Numbered from the stretch's first letter, positions 32,416-44,204 are shown. The stretch is DNA of 64,000 nucleotides from Microbacterium commune (GCF_014836945.1 NZ_JACSPX010000001.1:372001-436000), one strand, 5' to 3'. Numbers and translations: made by a program. Notes: generated by a model not told the origin, from the sequence alone.

Positions 32416-34335
32416 TCAGGCGTGGGCGTTGGCGTCCTGACGCTTCAGCCGCGACGTCTCACGACCGCGGATGGTCTGGTCGAGGATCACCTTGCGGATG
32501 CGCACGGCCTCCGGCGTGACCTCGACGCACTCATCCTCGCGGGCGAACTCCAGCGACTCCTCGAGGGAGAGGATGCGCGGCGGCGTCATCGACTCGAAGC
32601 TGTCGGCCGTGGCCGAGCGCATGTTGGTGAGCTTCTTCTCCTTGGTGATGTTCACGTCCATGTCATCCGCACGCGAGTTCTCACCCACGACCATGCCCTC
32701 GTAGACCTCTTCGGTCGGCCTGACGAAGAACGACATGCGCTCCTGCAGGGCGATCATGGCGAACGGGGTGACGACGCCGGCCCGGTCGGCGACGATCGAG
32801 CCGTTCTGGCGGGCGACGATCGAGCCTGCCCACGCGTCGTAGCCGTGCGAGATGGCGTTGGCGATGCCGGTGCCGCGGGTGATCGAGAGGAACTCGGTGC
32901 GGAAGCCGATCAGGCCGCGCGAGGGCACGATGAATTCCATGCGGATCCAGCCGGTGCCGTGGTTGACCATGTTCTCCATGCGGCCGCGGCGGTTGGCCAT
33001 CAGCTGCGTGACCGCGCCCAGGTGCTCCTCGGGCACGTCGATCGTGAGGTGCTCGTACGGCTCGTGCACCTTGCCGTCCTCTCCCTTTCGGGTGACGACC
33101 TGCGGCTTGCCGACGGTGAGCTCGAAGCCCTCGCGACGCATGTTCTCGACCAGGATGGCGAGCTGCAGCTCACCGCGGCCCTGCACCTCCCACACGTCGG
33201 GGCGGCCGATGTCGTTCACGCGCAGCGACACGTTTCCGATCAGCTCGCGGTCGAGGCGGTCCTTCACCATGCGAGCGGTGAGCTTGTGTCCCTTGACCTT
33301 GCCGACCAGCGGCGAGGTGTTCGTGCCGATGGTCATCGAGATCGACGGCTCGTCGACGCTGATCTGCGGCAGCGGGCGCACGTCCACCGGGTCGGCGATG
33401 GTCTCGCCGATCATGATGTCCGCGAAGCCGGCGATAACGGCGATGTCGCCGGGTCCGGCCGACTCGGCCGGGTAGCGCTCGAGCGCCTTGGTCATCAGCA
33501 GCTCGGTGATGCGCGCGTTCTGGGTGGTGCCGTCCTGGCGCACCCAGGCGACGGTCTGACCCTTCTTGAGCGTGCCGTTGAAGACGCGCAGCAGCGCGAG
33601 GCGGCCGAGGAACGCCGAGGAGTCGAGGTTGGTGACCCACGCCTGCAGCGGCGCCTCGTCGTCGTACGACGGTGCGGGCACGTGCTCGAGGATCGCCTCG
33701 AACAGGGGCTCGAGGTCGTCGTTGTCGGGCAGCTCGCCGTTCGCGGGGCGGTTGCGCGACGCTGCTCCCGCGCGTCCCGAGGCGTAGACCACCGGCACGT
33801 CGAGCAGAGCGTCGACGTCGAGGTCGGGCACGTCGTCCTGCAGGTCGCTGGCGAGGCCGAGCAGCAGGTCGTGGGCCTCTTCTTCGACCTCGGCGATGCG
33901 GGCATCCGCCCGGTCGGTCTTGTTCACCAGCAGGATGACGGGCAGCTTCGCCTCGAGAGCCTTGCGCAGCACGAAGCGGGTCTGCGGCAGCGGACCCTCG
34001 GAGGAGTCGACCAGCAGCACGACGCCGTCGACCATCGACAGCGCGCGCTCGACCTCGCCACCGAAGTCGGCGTGACCGGGGGTGTCGACGACGTTGATCG
34101 TCACGGGCGTCTCGGAGTGCTTCCCCGAGTACGTGATCGCCGTGTTCTTGGCGAGGATCGTGATGCCCTTCTCACGCTCGAGGTCGTTGGAGTCCATCGC
34201 GCGTTCTTCGACGTGCGCGTGCTCGCCGAACGAGCCGGTCTGACGAAGCATGGCATCGACGAGAGTGGTCTTGCCGTGGTCGACGTGTGCGACGATTGCG
34301 ACGTTTCGGAGGTCAGAGCGGAGGGCGTGCGCCAT
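32416..34335 (-). CDS. typA: Ribosome-associated GTPase TypA/BipA
   Basis: A 639-residue translational GTPase that binds the 70S ribosome and aids assembly and stress adaptation. G motifs: AHVDHGKTT (G1), GITILAKNTAI (G2), DTPGHADF (G3) and NKTDR (G4). They are followed by the EF-Tu-like domain 2, two EF-G-like domains (QGRGELQLAILVENMRREGFE) and the TypA-specific C-terminal domain (GENSRADDMDVNITKEKKLT). Length is normal. A TATTCT hexamer at 34408-34413 gives a leader of about 65 nt. It is divergent from a CPBP protease gene across a region containing a 65-bp palindrome. Confidence 0.96.
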   Translation of the reverse strand: MAHALRSDLRNVAIVAHVDHGKTTLVDAMLRQTGSFGEHAHVEERAMDSNDLEREKGITILAKNTAITYSGKHSETPVTINVVDTPGHADFGGEVERALSMVDGVVLLVDSSEGPLPQTRFVLRKALEAKLPVILLVNKTDRADARIAEVEEEAHDLLLGLASDLQDDVPDLDVDALLDVPVVYASGRAGAASRNRPANGELPDNDDLEPLFEAILEHVPAPSYDDEAPLQAWVTNLDSSAFLGRLALLRVFNGTLKKGQTVAWVRQDGTTQNARITELLMTKALERYPAESAGPGDIAVIAGFADIMIGETIADPVDVRPLPQISVDEPSISMTIGTNTSPLVGKVKGHKLTARMVKDRLDRELIGNVSLRVNDIGRPDVWEVQGRGELQLAILVENMRREGFELTVGKPQVVTRKGEDGKVHEPYEHLTIDVPEEHLGAVTQLMANRRGRMENMVNHGTGWIRMEFIVPSRGLIGFRTEFLSITRGTGIANAISHGYDAWAGSIVARQNGSIVADRAGVVTPFAMIALQERMSFFVRPTEEVYEGMVVGENSRADDMDVNITKEKKLTNMRSATADSFESMTPPRILSLEESLEFAREDECVEVTPEAVRIRKVILDQTIRGRETSRLKRQDANAHA

Positions 34336-34407
34336 TCAAGAAGTCCAATGCGGATTTTGGTGTGAGATGGGATGCCGCGTGTGCCGAATGAACGAGAGCG
34401 ACGTTCC

Positions 34408-34413
34408 AGAATA
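34408..34413 (-). promoter_or_regulatory. -10 hexamer of typA
   Basis: TATTCT on the minus strand. The position of its -35 (around 34431-34436) lies at the edge of the 65-bp palindrome. Confidence 0.5.
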
Positions 34414-34440
34414 GCGCACGCTCTCTGAACAGTGCCTGAC

Positions 34441-34505
34441 CCGTTCGAATCGCTCAACTGGCACTGTCCAGGGCCCGGATGCCGCCAATTGAGCTATCCG
34501 AACGG
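34441..34505. repeat. 65-bp imperfect palindrome between divergent typA and CPBP promoters
   Basis: The two arms start CCGTTCG and meet at GGGCCC (34471-34476). Of 32 symmetric positions 24 match, and the outer 22 match at 19. The left arm includes GCTCAACTGGC, the right arm (read on the minus strand) GCTCAATTGGC. The element covers the presumed -35 regions of both divergent genes, so it is not a simple terminator. It could be a large operator, a hairpin RNA or a remnant of a palindromic repeat family. Confidence 0.8.
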
Positions 34506-34512
34506 CGCCATC

Positions 34513-34518
34513 TACGAT
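34513..34518 (+). promoter_or_regulatory. -10 hexamer of the CPBP gene, leaderless type
   Basis: TACGAT, 7 nt (CGAGAGG), then GTG. The hexamer begins 8 nt after the right end of the palindrome. Confidence 0.5.
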
Positions 34519-34525
34519 CGAGAGG

Positions 34526-35290
34526 GTGACGGCGACCAGGACGCGGCTGTGGTGGGAGATCGCGATCGTCCTCGCTCTGGGGCTCGGCCAGTCGGCGGTG
34601 TACGCCATCGTGCAGCTCGCCTATCGCCTCACCGACTCCACTCCCCTGGCCGATCAGACGGCGACGCTGAACCCGTCGCGCAGCGACCGCGAGGTGTTCG
34701 ACCTCATCTATCAGCTCCTCTCGATCGGCTTCGGGATCGTGCCCGTGCTGCTGGTCTGCTTCCTGCTGTGGCGATCACGCCGCCCGCATCTCGGGATGCT
34801 CGGGATCGACGGCACGAGACCCGCGCGCGACATCGGCTGGGGCCTCGCTCTGGTGGCCGTCATCGGCATCCCGGGAATCGCGCTCTACGTCGCCGGCCGT
34901 GCGCTGGGCTGGTTCGTCGCCGTGGATCCTGCCGGGCTCGACGCCCACTGGTGGACGGTGCCCATCCTGCTGCTGTCGGCGGCCCGGGCATCCATCCAGG
35001 AGGAGGTCGTCGTGCTCGGCTACCTGTTCGCCAGGCTCAGACAGCTCGGCTGGGGCGTCTGGCCGATCATCGTCGCGACCAGCGTGCTGCGCGCGAGCTA
35101 TCACCTGTACCAGGGCCCCGGCGCCTTCATCGGCAACCTCGCGATGGGCCTGCTCTTCGGCTGGCTGTTCGCCCGCACCCGACGTCTGGTGCCGTTCCTC
35201 GTCGCGCACTTCGCGATCGACGCGATCGTCTTCGTCGGCTACCCGTGGGCCGCCTCGACCTGGCCGGCTCTGTTCGGACTGTCCGCCTGA
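34526..35290 (+). CDS. CPBP-family (Abi/Rce1-like) intramembrane metalloprotease
   Basis: A 254-residue integral membrane protein with about seven hydrophobic segments. CPBP motifs are present: motif 1 SIQEEVVVLGYLFARL (paired Glu), motif 2 RASYHLYQGPGAF (His in the F/YxxxH-like stretch) and motif 3 PFLVAHFAIDAIVF (HxxxD). Relatives cleave membrane peptides or act in bacteriocin immunity; the substrate here is unknown. The GTG start was chosen because a TACGAT hexamer and a GAGAGG lie just upstream. Confidence 0.87.
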   Translation: MTATRTRLWWEIAIVLALGLGQSAVYAIVQLAYRLTDSTPLADQTATLNPSRSDREVFDLIYQLLSIGFGIVPVLLVCFLLWRSRRPHLGMLGIDGTRPARDIGWGLALVAVIGIPGIALYVAGRALGWFVAVDPAGLDAHWWTVPILLLSAARASIQEEVVVLGYLFARLRQLGWGVWPIIVATSVLRASYHLYQGPGAFIGNLAMGLLFGWLFARTRRLVPFLVAHFAIDAIVFVGYPWAASTWPALFGLSA

Positions 35291-35308
35291 CGTTCCGCAG
35301 GCCGCGCC

Positions 35309-35881
35309 TCAGCCGCGGGTGATCAGCACAGCGGCCACGGCCCAGGCGACGATCACGAGCAACGCGGCGAGGGACGGGATGTCCCAGCCGCGCCGCACGG
35401 GCGGCACCGGGGTGACCGGCGTCGCGCCCGCCTTCGCCTTGCGCAGCGCCGCGACAGCGTCATCGGCGCGCTCGTTCGCATCCTCTTTGGTGCGCCCGGG
35501 TCCGAGCCGCTGCGGTCGGCGCGTGGCGGGACCGCCGAAGCAGGTGATCTGCGAGCCGTCGTCGAGGGCGATCTCGATCTGCCAGCGCATCCGGATCTGC
35601 TGCACCCGCGCCCAGGGCACGAAGATCGTGCGCAGCAGGTTCTGCACGAACACGCCGTCGCGCTGTGGGCGCACGCGCGAGGCGACGCCGATGACGTAGA
35701 TGCTCCACAGCACCAGCAGCGGCCACGGGGCGAGCAGCAGCGCGGTGCCGATGTCGGCTCGGACCGCGGCGTCGACGAGCAGCACCGCCGAGAGCGCCGC
35801 GCAGATCACCAGCAGCGCCACCCCTCCCCTGTTGCGGAGAGAGGCGGCGCCGGCTGGTGTCGCGGATTGCTCGGGCGTCAC
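35309..35881 (-). CDS. PH-domain membrane protein
   Basis: A 190-residue protein with two N-terminal hydrophobic helices (about 20-40 and 45-66), a bacterial PH-like domain (about 68-140: SRVRPQRDGVFVQNLLRTIF and PWARVQQIRMRWQIEIALDD) and one C-terminal helix (VIVAWAVAAVLI). It resembles the actinobacterial PH_6-type membrane proteins; function unknown. Its GTG overlaps the stop of the ABC ATPase gene (GTGA), which places it as the last gene of the peptide transporter operon. Confidence 0.78.
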   Translation of the reverse strand: MTPEQSATPAGAASLRNRGGVALLVICAALSAVLLVDAAVRADIGTALLLAPWPLLVLWSIYVIGVASRVRPQRDGVFVQNLLRTIFVPWARVQQIRMRWQIEIALDDGSQITCFGGPATRRPQRLGPGRTKEDANERADDAVAALRKAKAGATPVTPVPPVRRGWDIPSLAALLVIVAWAVAAVLITRG

Positions 35882-37524
35882 AGACCGCCGCCGAGCGGCA
35901 GCGAGGCGCCGGGGATCGCGTCGAGCAGACGACGCGTGTACTCCTCCTGCGGGTCGGTGAAGATGGAGTCCACCGTGCCCTGCTCGACGATCCTGCCCTT
36001 CTCCATGACGCAGACGAGATCGGCTGCCACCCGCACGACCGCGAGGTCGTGCGTGATGAACAGGTAGGTCAGACCGAGCTCGTTCTGCAGATCCGAGAGC
36101 AGGTGCAGGATCTGGTCCTGCACGAGCACGTCGAGCGCCGAGACGGCCTCGTCGAGCACGACGATGTCGGGTTTGAGAGCCAGCGCGCGAGCGATCGCGA
36201 CGCGCTGACGCTGACCACCGGACAGCTCGTTCGGGTACCGCTCCGCCAGCTCGCGGGGCAGCGAGACCTGGTCGAGCAGCTCGAGAGAGCGCTTGTGCTG
36301 CTCGTCGCGCGTGCCGATGCCGTGCACGTGCAGCGGCTCGCTGATGAGGCTGCCGATGCTGCGCAGCGGGTCGAGGGATCCGTACGGATCCTGGAACACC
36401 GGCTGCATGCGCCGACGCAGTCTGAACACGTCTGCGCGCGACATGGCGCTGGTCGCCTCGCCGTCGATGAGGATCTCGCCGTCGGTGGGCTTCTCGAGCT
36501 GCAGCAGCATCTTCGCCACCGTCGACTTGCCCGACCCCGACTCGCCCACGAGCGCGAGCGTCTTGCCCCGGGGGATCGAGAACGAGACGCCGTCGACGGC
36601 GAGGAACTTCTCGCTGCGCAGTCCGCCGCTGCGGATGGAGTACTGCTTGACGAGGTCGCGCACCTCCACCACGGCCGGAGCCGTCTGCGCCTTCGGCTCC
36701 TCGCGGGTGGTGACCACGCCGATCCGCTTCGAGGCGAGGCTGGGCGCGGCGGCCACCAGCCGCTGCGTGTACGGGTGCTGCGGCCGCGAGAGGATCTCGA
36801 CGCTGGGGCCGGCCTCGACGATCTCACCCTGGTTCATCACGATGATGCGGTCGGCGCGCTCACCGGCCAGACCGAGGTCATGGGTGATCAGCAGCACCGA
36901 CGTGCCGCGCTCGCTGGTCAGGCTCGCCAGGTGATCGAGGATCACCCGCTGCACCGTCACGTCCAGCGCGCTGGTCGGCTCGTCGGCGATCAGCAGCTGC
37001 GGGTCGGCCGCCAGGCCGATCCCGATCAGCGCGCGCTGTCGCATCCCGCCCGAGAACTGGTGGGGGAACTGGTGCATCCGACGTGCGGCGTCGCTGAGGC
37101 CCGCCTGCTGCAGCACCTCGACGGCGCGGTCGTGCACCTCCTGGCGTCCTTGCGCCAGCCCGTTGGCGCGCACGGCCTCCTTGACCTGGAAGCCGACCGA
37201 CCACACCGGGTTGAGGTTCGACATCGGGTCCTGCGGCACATATCCGATGTCACGTCCGCGGATGTGCTCGAGCTCGGCCCGCTTCGCGGTGGTCAGCTCG
37301 CGTCCGTCGAGAGTGATGCTGCCGGCGGTGACGTGCCCGGTGCCGGGCAGCAGGCCGATGATCGCGGATGCCGTCGTCGACTTGCCCGACCCGGACTCCC
37401 CCACGATCGCCAGCGTCTCGCCGGCCATCATGTCGAAGCTCACACCGTGCAGCACTTCGCGGGTCTTCTTGCCGCTGCGGAACGCGACGCGCAGGTCGCG
37501 CACTCTGAGCAGAGGTTCGGTCAT
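35878..37524 (-). CDS. Peptide ABC transporter ATP-binding protein, two NBDs in one chain (DppD-DppF type)
   Basis: A 548-residue protein combining two oligopeptide-type ATPase domains that many bacteria encode separately. NBD1 has Walker A GESGSGKST (about 41-49), signature FSGGMRQRALIG and Walker B LLIADEPTSALD. NBD2 (about 290-540) has GESGSGKST, LSGGQRQRVAIARAL and IVVLDEAVSALD. In the last motif the usual DEP is DEA, but the catalytic Glu remains. Each NBD ends with the PXXPYT-type element of OppD/F (RPQHPYTQRLV, DPQEEYTRRLL). It follows permease genes with 4-bp overlaps and powers peptide import. Confidence 0.93.
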   Translation of the reverse strand: MTEPLLRVRDLRVAFRSGKKTREVLHGVSFDMMAGETLAIVGESGSGKSTTASAIIGLLPGTGHVTAGSITLDGRELTTAKRAELEHIRGRDIGYVPQDPMSNLNPVWSVGFQVKEAVRANGLAQGRQEVHDRAVEVLQQAGLSDAARRMHQFPHQFSGGMRQRALIGIGLAADPQLLIADEPTSALDVTVQRVILDHLASLTSERGTSVLLITHDLGLAGERADRIIVMNQGEIVEAGPSVEILSRPQHPYTQRLVAAAPSLASKRIGVVTTREEPKAQTAPAVVEVRDLVKQYSIRSGGLRSEKFLAVDGVSFSIPRGKTLALVGESGSGKSTVAKMLLQLEKPTDGEILIDGEATSAMSRADVFRLRRRMQPVFQDPYGSLDPLRSIGSLISEPLHVHGIGTRDEQHKRSLELLDQVSLPRELAERYPNELSGGQRQRVAIARALALKPDIVVLDEAVSALDVLVQDQILHLLSDLQNELGLTYLFITHDLAVVRVAADLVCVMEKGRIVEQGTVDSIFTDPQEEYTRRLLDAIPGASLPLGGGL

Positions 37525-38465
37525 CGCTGAGCCCTCGCCTTCGGGTCGACGGCGTCGCGCAGCAGCTCACCGAGCGTGACGAACGCCAGCACGGTGAGGG
37601 TCAGGGCGAGCGACGGCCAGAACAGCGCCATCGGCGCCGTGCGGATGTTGGTCTGAGCCTGGCTGATGTCCAGACCCCACGACATGGTGCCGCTGCCCAG
37701 ACCGACGCCCAGGAACGACAGGGTGGCCTCGGCGACGATCGCGCCGGCGAGCGACAGCGTGGCGACGACGATGACGGGAGCCATCGCGTTGGGCAGCACG
37801 TGCACCAGCAGCGTCTTGAACCTCGACATGCCGATCGACTCGGCCCCCATCACGAAGTCGGCCTGCTTCACGCGCAGCACCTCGGCGCGCATGATGCGCG
37901 CGGTCGATGCCCAGGCGAAACCGCCGATCGCGAATGCCAGCACGAGCTCGTTGCGATCCGGCAGCACCGACATGACGACGATGCCCGCGATGATGTAGGG
38001 GATCGTGAAGAAGATGTCGCCGATGCGCGAGAGCACCGAGTCCAGCCAGCCGCCGTAGAAGCCGGCCAGCGCGCCCATGACGACGCCGACGATGGTGCTG
38101 ATCAGGGTGGCCAGCACGCCGACGATGAGCGAGGTGCGGGTTCCCCAGATCGTGCGCGCGTAGATGTCGCATCCCTGACGGGTGAAGCCGAGCGGATGCC
38201 CGTCGGCGGGGCCCTTGTTGCTGTCCGCGAGCTGGCATCCCGAGTTCGGGGCGACCTGGGTGAACAGGGTCGGCGCGAGGGCGACGATGATCACCAGCAG
38301 GACGAACGCCGCGGAGATCCAGAACAGCGGACGCCGACGCAGGTCGCGCCAGGCGTCCAGCCACAGGTTGCTGGGCTTGGCGTCGATGCGCACGACGTCG
38401 ACGGGCACCGACGTGGTGTCGGCCGGTGCGACGAAGTGGCCGCGGTCGAGGTCAGGTCGTGACAT
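37521..38465 (-). CDS. Peptide ABC transporter permease, DppC type
   Basis: A 314-residue inner-membrane permease with six predicted helices. It begins with an OppC-type N-terminal region (LWLDAWRDLRRRPLFWISAAFVL) and carries the binding-protein-dependent permease loop ESIGMSRFKTLLVHVLPNAMAP. It overlaps the dppB-type gene by 14 bp and the ATPase gene by 4 bp, so the complex is translated as a coupled unit. Confidence 0.92.
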   Translation of the reverse strand: MSRPDLDRGHFVAPADTTSVPVDVVRIDAKPSNLWLDAWRDLRRRPLFWISAAFVLLVIIVALAPTLFTQVAPNSGCQLADSNKGPADGHPLGFTRQGCDIYARTIWGTRTSLIVGVLATLISTIVGVVMGALAGFYGGWLDSVLSRIGDIFFTIPYIIAGIVVMSVLPDRNELVLAFAIGGFAWASTARIMRAEVLRVKQADFVMGAESIGMSRFKTLLVHVLPNAMAPVIVVATLSLAGAIVAEATLSFLGVGLGSGTMSWGLDISQAQTNIRTAPMALFWPSLALTLTVLAFVTLGELLRDAVDPKARAQR

Positions 38466-39384
38466 AGCGGATCCTCGGGTCGAGCAGGCCGTAGATGAGA
38501 TCCACGACGAGGTTGATGAGCACGTACACGACGACGAACACCGTCACGAACGACACGACCGTGGGGTTCTCCCCTCGGATGATCGCCTGATACAGGGTGT
38601 TGCCGACGCCGGGGACGTTGAAGATGCCCTCCGTGACGGTCGCACCGACCATCAGCACACCGAACACGGTGCCGAGGTCCGTGACCATCGGGATGAGCGA
38701 GTTGCGCAGCACGTGCACGGGGATGACGCGTCCTCGCGACAGTCCCTTGCTGTACGCCGTGCGCACCCAGTCCTGGCCGAGCGTGTCGATCGTGGACGCG
38801 CGCGTGAGCCGCATGCTGGTCGCGTAGACGCTGAAGCCGAGCACCCAGGCCGGCAGCCAGAGATCGCCCCAGTCGTTGTTCGCTCCGACGGTGGGTCTGA
38901 ACCACCCGAGTTGGATGGCGAGGAAGTACTGCGCCAGGAACGAGAGCACGAAGATCGGCACGGCGATGAAGATCAGCGCGAGCACGAGCATCGAGTTGTC
39001 GAAGATGCCGCCCTTGCCGAGCGCCGAGAACAGGCCGATGATGATGGCCAGCACGAAGGCGATGCCCACGGCCATCACGGCGAGACGCAGCGTGACGGGG
39101 AACGTGCGGGCGAGGACGTCTGCGACCGGCTGGCCGGAGAAGCTCGTGCCGAAGTCGAGCCGGAAGATCCCCGCGATGTAGTAGCCGTACTGCACGAGGA
39201 ACGGCTCGTCGAGGTGGTACTCGGCGCGAAGACGCTCGAGCAGAGCAGGGTTCGGCTGCTTGTCTCCGAACAGACCGGCGATCGGGTCGCCCGGCATGGC
39301 GAAGACCATGAAATAGATCAGCAGAGTCGCTCCGAAGAACACCGGAATCGCCTGCAGGATCCGCTTGAGGATGTAAACGGCCAT
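38452..39384 (-). CDS. Peptide ABC transporter permease, DppB type
   Basis: A 310-residue permease with six predicted helices. The N-terminal helix AVYILKRILQAIPVFFGATL and FAMPGDPIAGLFG are typical of DppB/OppB, and the EAA-like loop is YSKGLSRGRVIPVHVLRNSLIP. It is separated from the substrate-binding protein gene by 97 nt holding two hairpins, a common arrangement that lets the binding protein be made in excess. Confidence 0.92.
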   Translation of the reverse strand: MAVYILKRILQAIPVFFGATLLIYFMVFAMPGDPIAGLFGDKQPNPALLERLRAEYHLDEPFLVQYGYYIAGIFRLDFGTSFSGQPVADVLARTFPVTLRLAVMAVGIAFVLAIIIGLFSALGKGGIFDNSMLVLALIFIAVPIFVLSFLAQYFLAIQLGWFRPTVGANNDWGDLWLPAWVLGFSVYATSMRLTRASTIDTLGQDWVRTAYSKGLSRGRVIPVHVLRNSLIPMVTDLGTVFGVLMVGATVTEGIFNVPGVGNTLYQAIIRGENPTVVSFVTVFVVVYVLINLVVDLIYGLLDPRIRYVTT

Positions 39385-39404
39385 CCTCTACCTCCCTTCG
39401 GGTG

Positions 39405-39427
39405 CGAGGCGCGGATCACGCGCCTCG
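39405..39427 (-). terminator. Hairpin 2 in the binding protein-permease gap
   Basis: CGAGGCGCG (39405-39413) pairs with CGCGCCTCG (39419-39427), a 9-bp perfect stem with a GATCA loop. It lies just downstream of the longer hairpin on the minus-strand mRNA. Confidence 0.5.
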
Positions 39428-39439
39428 AGGGCAAAGAGA

Positions 39440-39472
39440 ACGAGGCGGTGGTGTGGTGCACCACCGCCTCGT
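39440..39472 (-). terminator. Hairpin 1 (attenuator or mRNA stabiliser) after the binding protein gene
   Basis: Bases 39440-39453 and 39459-39472 form a perfect 14-bp stem with a 5-nt loop, beginning 10 nt after the binding-protein stop codon. In operons of this kind such stems cause partial termination or protect the upstream mRNA. Confidence 0.7.
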
Positions 39473-39481
39473 CGCGAAGGG

Positions 39482-41116
39482 TTACTCCGCCTTCTTCTCG
39501 ATTTCCGAGAAGAGCGGCACGGAGTTCCAGCCGAACTTCACGTTGTCGACGTTCTTGCCGTAGCCGCCGACGACGTTCGAGTACCACAGGGGCACGACGG
39601 GCAGGTCCTTCAGAAGGACCTCCTGCGCCTGCTGGTACAGCTCGTTCGCCGCCTTGGGGTCGGTCTCCGAGATGCCCTCGGACAGCAGCTTGTCGAACTC
39701 GGCGCTCGAGTAGTCACCGTCGTTGGATCCGGCGTTGGTGGCGTACAGCGGTCCGAGGAAGTTGTACAGACCGGGGTAGTCGGCCTGCCATCCGGTGCGG
39801 AACGCGGTCTCGATGGTGCGGTCGGTGACCTTGCCGCGCAGCTCTGCGAACGTGGGGTACGGAGCACCCGACGCGTCGATGCCCAGCGTGTTCTTGATCG
39901 AGTTGGTGGTCGCGTCGACCCAGGCCTGGTGGCCGCCGTCGGCGTTGTACGCGATCTGGAACGTGCCGCTCCACGGGCTGATCTTGTCAGCCTCGGCCCA
40001 CAGCTCCTTGGCCTTCTCCTCGTTGAAGTCGAGGACCTCGGAGCCCTCGAGCGAGTCGGTCCAGCCGTCGATGACCGGCGAGGTGAAGTCGCTGGCCGGG
40101 GTGCGGGTGCCCTGGAAGATCACGTCGGTGATCTCCTTGCGGTTGATCGCCATCGAGATGGCCTGGCGACGCAGGTTGCCCTCTTCGCCGCTGAAGTGCT
40201 CGAGGCGCTCCGGGATGGTGAACGACTGGAAGATGGCAGCCGGCTGGTTGACCGCACGGTCGCCCAGGTCGGACTCGTAGTTGCCGAAGGCCGAGTCGGG
40301 GATCGCGTCGAGCACGTCGAGCTGGTCACCCAGCAGATCGGCGTACGCGCTGTCCTGCGAGGCGTAGAACACGATGTTCAGACCGCCGTTGGCCGCCTTG
40401 CGCGGGCCGTCGTAGTCGGGGTTGACGACGAGGTCGATGCCCACATCGTGCTGCCAGGCTCCCTCACCGTCGAGCATGTACGGGCCGTTGCCGATCGGGT
40501 TCTCGCCGAACGCCTCCATGTCCTCGAACGCGACGTCGGGGAGCGGGAAGTAGGCCGAGTAGCCGAGGCGCTGCGCGAAGTCCGACGCAGGCTTGTTGAG
40601 CTTGATCGTGAAGGTGTGGTCGTCGACCTGCTTCAGACCGGTCAGCTCGGAGTCCTCGTCGTAGCTGAAGCCCTCGATGTCCTCGAAGAAGTAGCTGGAG
40701 AGCTGCTCGTTCGACGCCAGCGCGCCGTAGTTCCACGCCTTGATGAAGTTGTCGGCGGTGACCTCTTCACCGTCGGTGAACTTCAGACCCTCGCGGATCT
40801 TCACGGTGAGGTTCTGCGGGTCGTCGACCGTGATCTCCTCGGCGACGTCGTTGAACACCGCGCCGTCGGCCGCGTAGCCGATGAGTCCGGCGAAGATGGC
40901 GTCGAGGATCTTGCCACCACCGGTCTCGTTGGTGTTGGTCGGGATCAGCGGGTTCTGAGGTTCAGAGCCGTTGACCTTGATGATCGCGGACGCATCAGCG
41001 CTCGACGAGCCCTTGTCTGCGTCGGGCGAATCGCCGCTGCTTGCGCAGCCGGAGAGTGCCATGGCACTCGCCGCGAGCAGCGCAATGCCCGCGAGGGTGA
41101 TCTTGTTGTGCTTCAC
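39482..41116 (-). CDS. Peptide ABC transporter substrate-binding lipoprotein (SBP_bac_5)
   Basis: A 544-residue extracytoplasmic binding protein. The signal peptide KHNKITLAGIALLAASAMAL ends in the lipobox LSGC, so Cys is lipidated. A Ser/Asp/Ala-rich linker follows. The mature part has family-5 features: SEPQNPLIPTNTNET, REGLKFTDGEEVTADNFIKA, and PLWYSNVVGGYGKNV near the end. It would bind oligopeptides for the downstream permease and ATPase. The GTG at 41116 was chosen because AGGAGG lies 5 nt upstream and the signal peptide starts there. A TAGGAT hexamer at 41175-41180 is a plausible -10. Confidence 0.94.
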   Translation of the reverse strand: MKHNKITLAGIALLAASAMALSGCASSGDSPDADKGSSSADASAIIKVNGSEPQNPLIPTNTNETGGGKILDAIFAGLIGYAADGAVFNDVAEEITVDDPQNLTVKIREGLKFTDGEEVTADNFIKAWNYGALASNEQLSSYFFEDIEGFSYDEDSELTGLKQVDDHTFTIKLNKPASDFAQRLGYSAYFPLPDVAFEDMEAFGENPIGNGPYMLDGEGAWQHDVGIDLVVNPDYDGPRKAANGGLNIVFYASQDSAYADLLGDQLDVLDAIPDSAFGNYESDLGDRAVNQPAAIFQSFTIPERLEHFSGEEGNLRRQAISMAINRKEITDVIFQGTRTPASDFTSPVIDGWTDSLEGSEVLDFNEEKAKELWAEADKISPWSGTFQIAYNADGGHQAWVDATTNSIKNTLGIDASGAPYPTFAELRGKVTDRTIETAFRTGWQADYPGLYNFLGPLYATNAGSNDGDYSSAEFDKLLSEGISETDPKAANELYQQAQEVLLKDLPVVPLWYSNVVGGYGKNVDNVKFGWNSVPLFSEIEKKAE

Positions 41117-41174
41117 AGTGTCCTCCTGTGGACCGGGACAAGCGCGCGCTCGGCCTCGAACGCGCTCACCTCCG

Positions 41175-41180
41175 ATCCTA
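41175..41180 (-). promoter_or_regulatory. -10 hexamer of the peptide transporter operon
   Basis: TAGGAT on the minus strand, giving a leader of about 50 nt with an AGGAGG before the GTG. Confidence 0.45.
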
Positions 41181-41239
41181 GGTCCCGCCGACGAGGCCAC
41201 CAGCACGCCCGGGCAACTGTTATCCAGCCTTAACCGAAA

Positions 41240-41271
41240 CCACCCCTCATCGCTGTCGCGACGAGGGGTGG
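41240..41271 (-). terminator. Terminator hairpin of the glycine cleavage operon
   Basis: CCACCCCTC (41240-41248) pairs with GAGGGGTGG (41263-41271), extended inward by four more pairs after one mismatch, with a TGTC loop. It starts 18 nt after the gcvP stop codon. Confidence 0.8.
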
Positions 41272-41289
41272 CCCGGATGCCCGGATGAT

Positions 41290-44202
<2,913 letters not shown>

Positions 44203-44204
44203 TC

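Noticed and set aside
34435-34510. tRNA-like sequence (TAGCTCAATTGG and TTCGAA elements) near typA
   Set aside because: The D-stem, anticodon stem and T-stem do not pair in either orientation; the resemblance is explained by the large palindrome.
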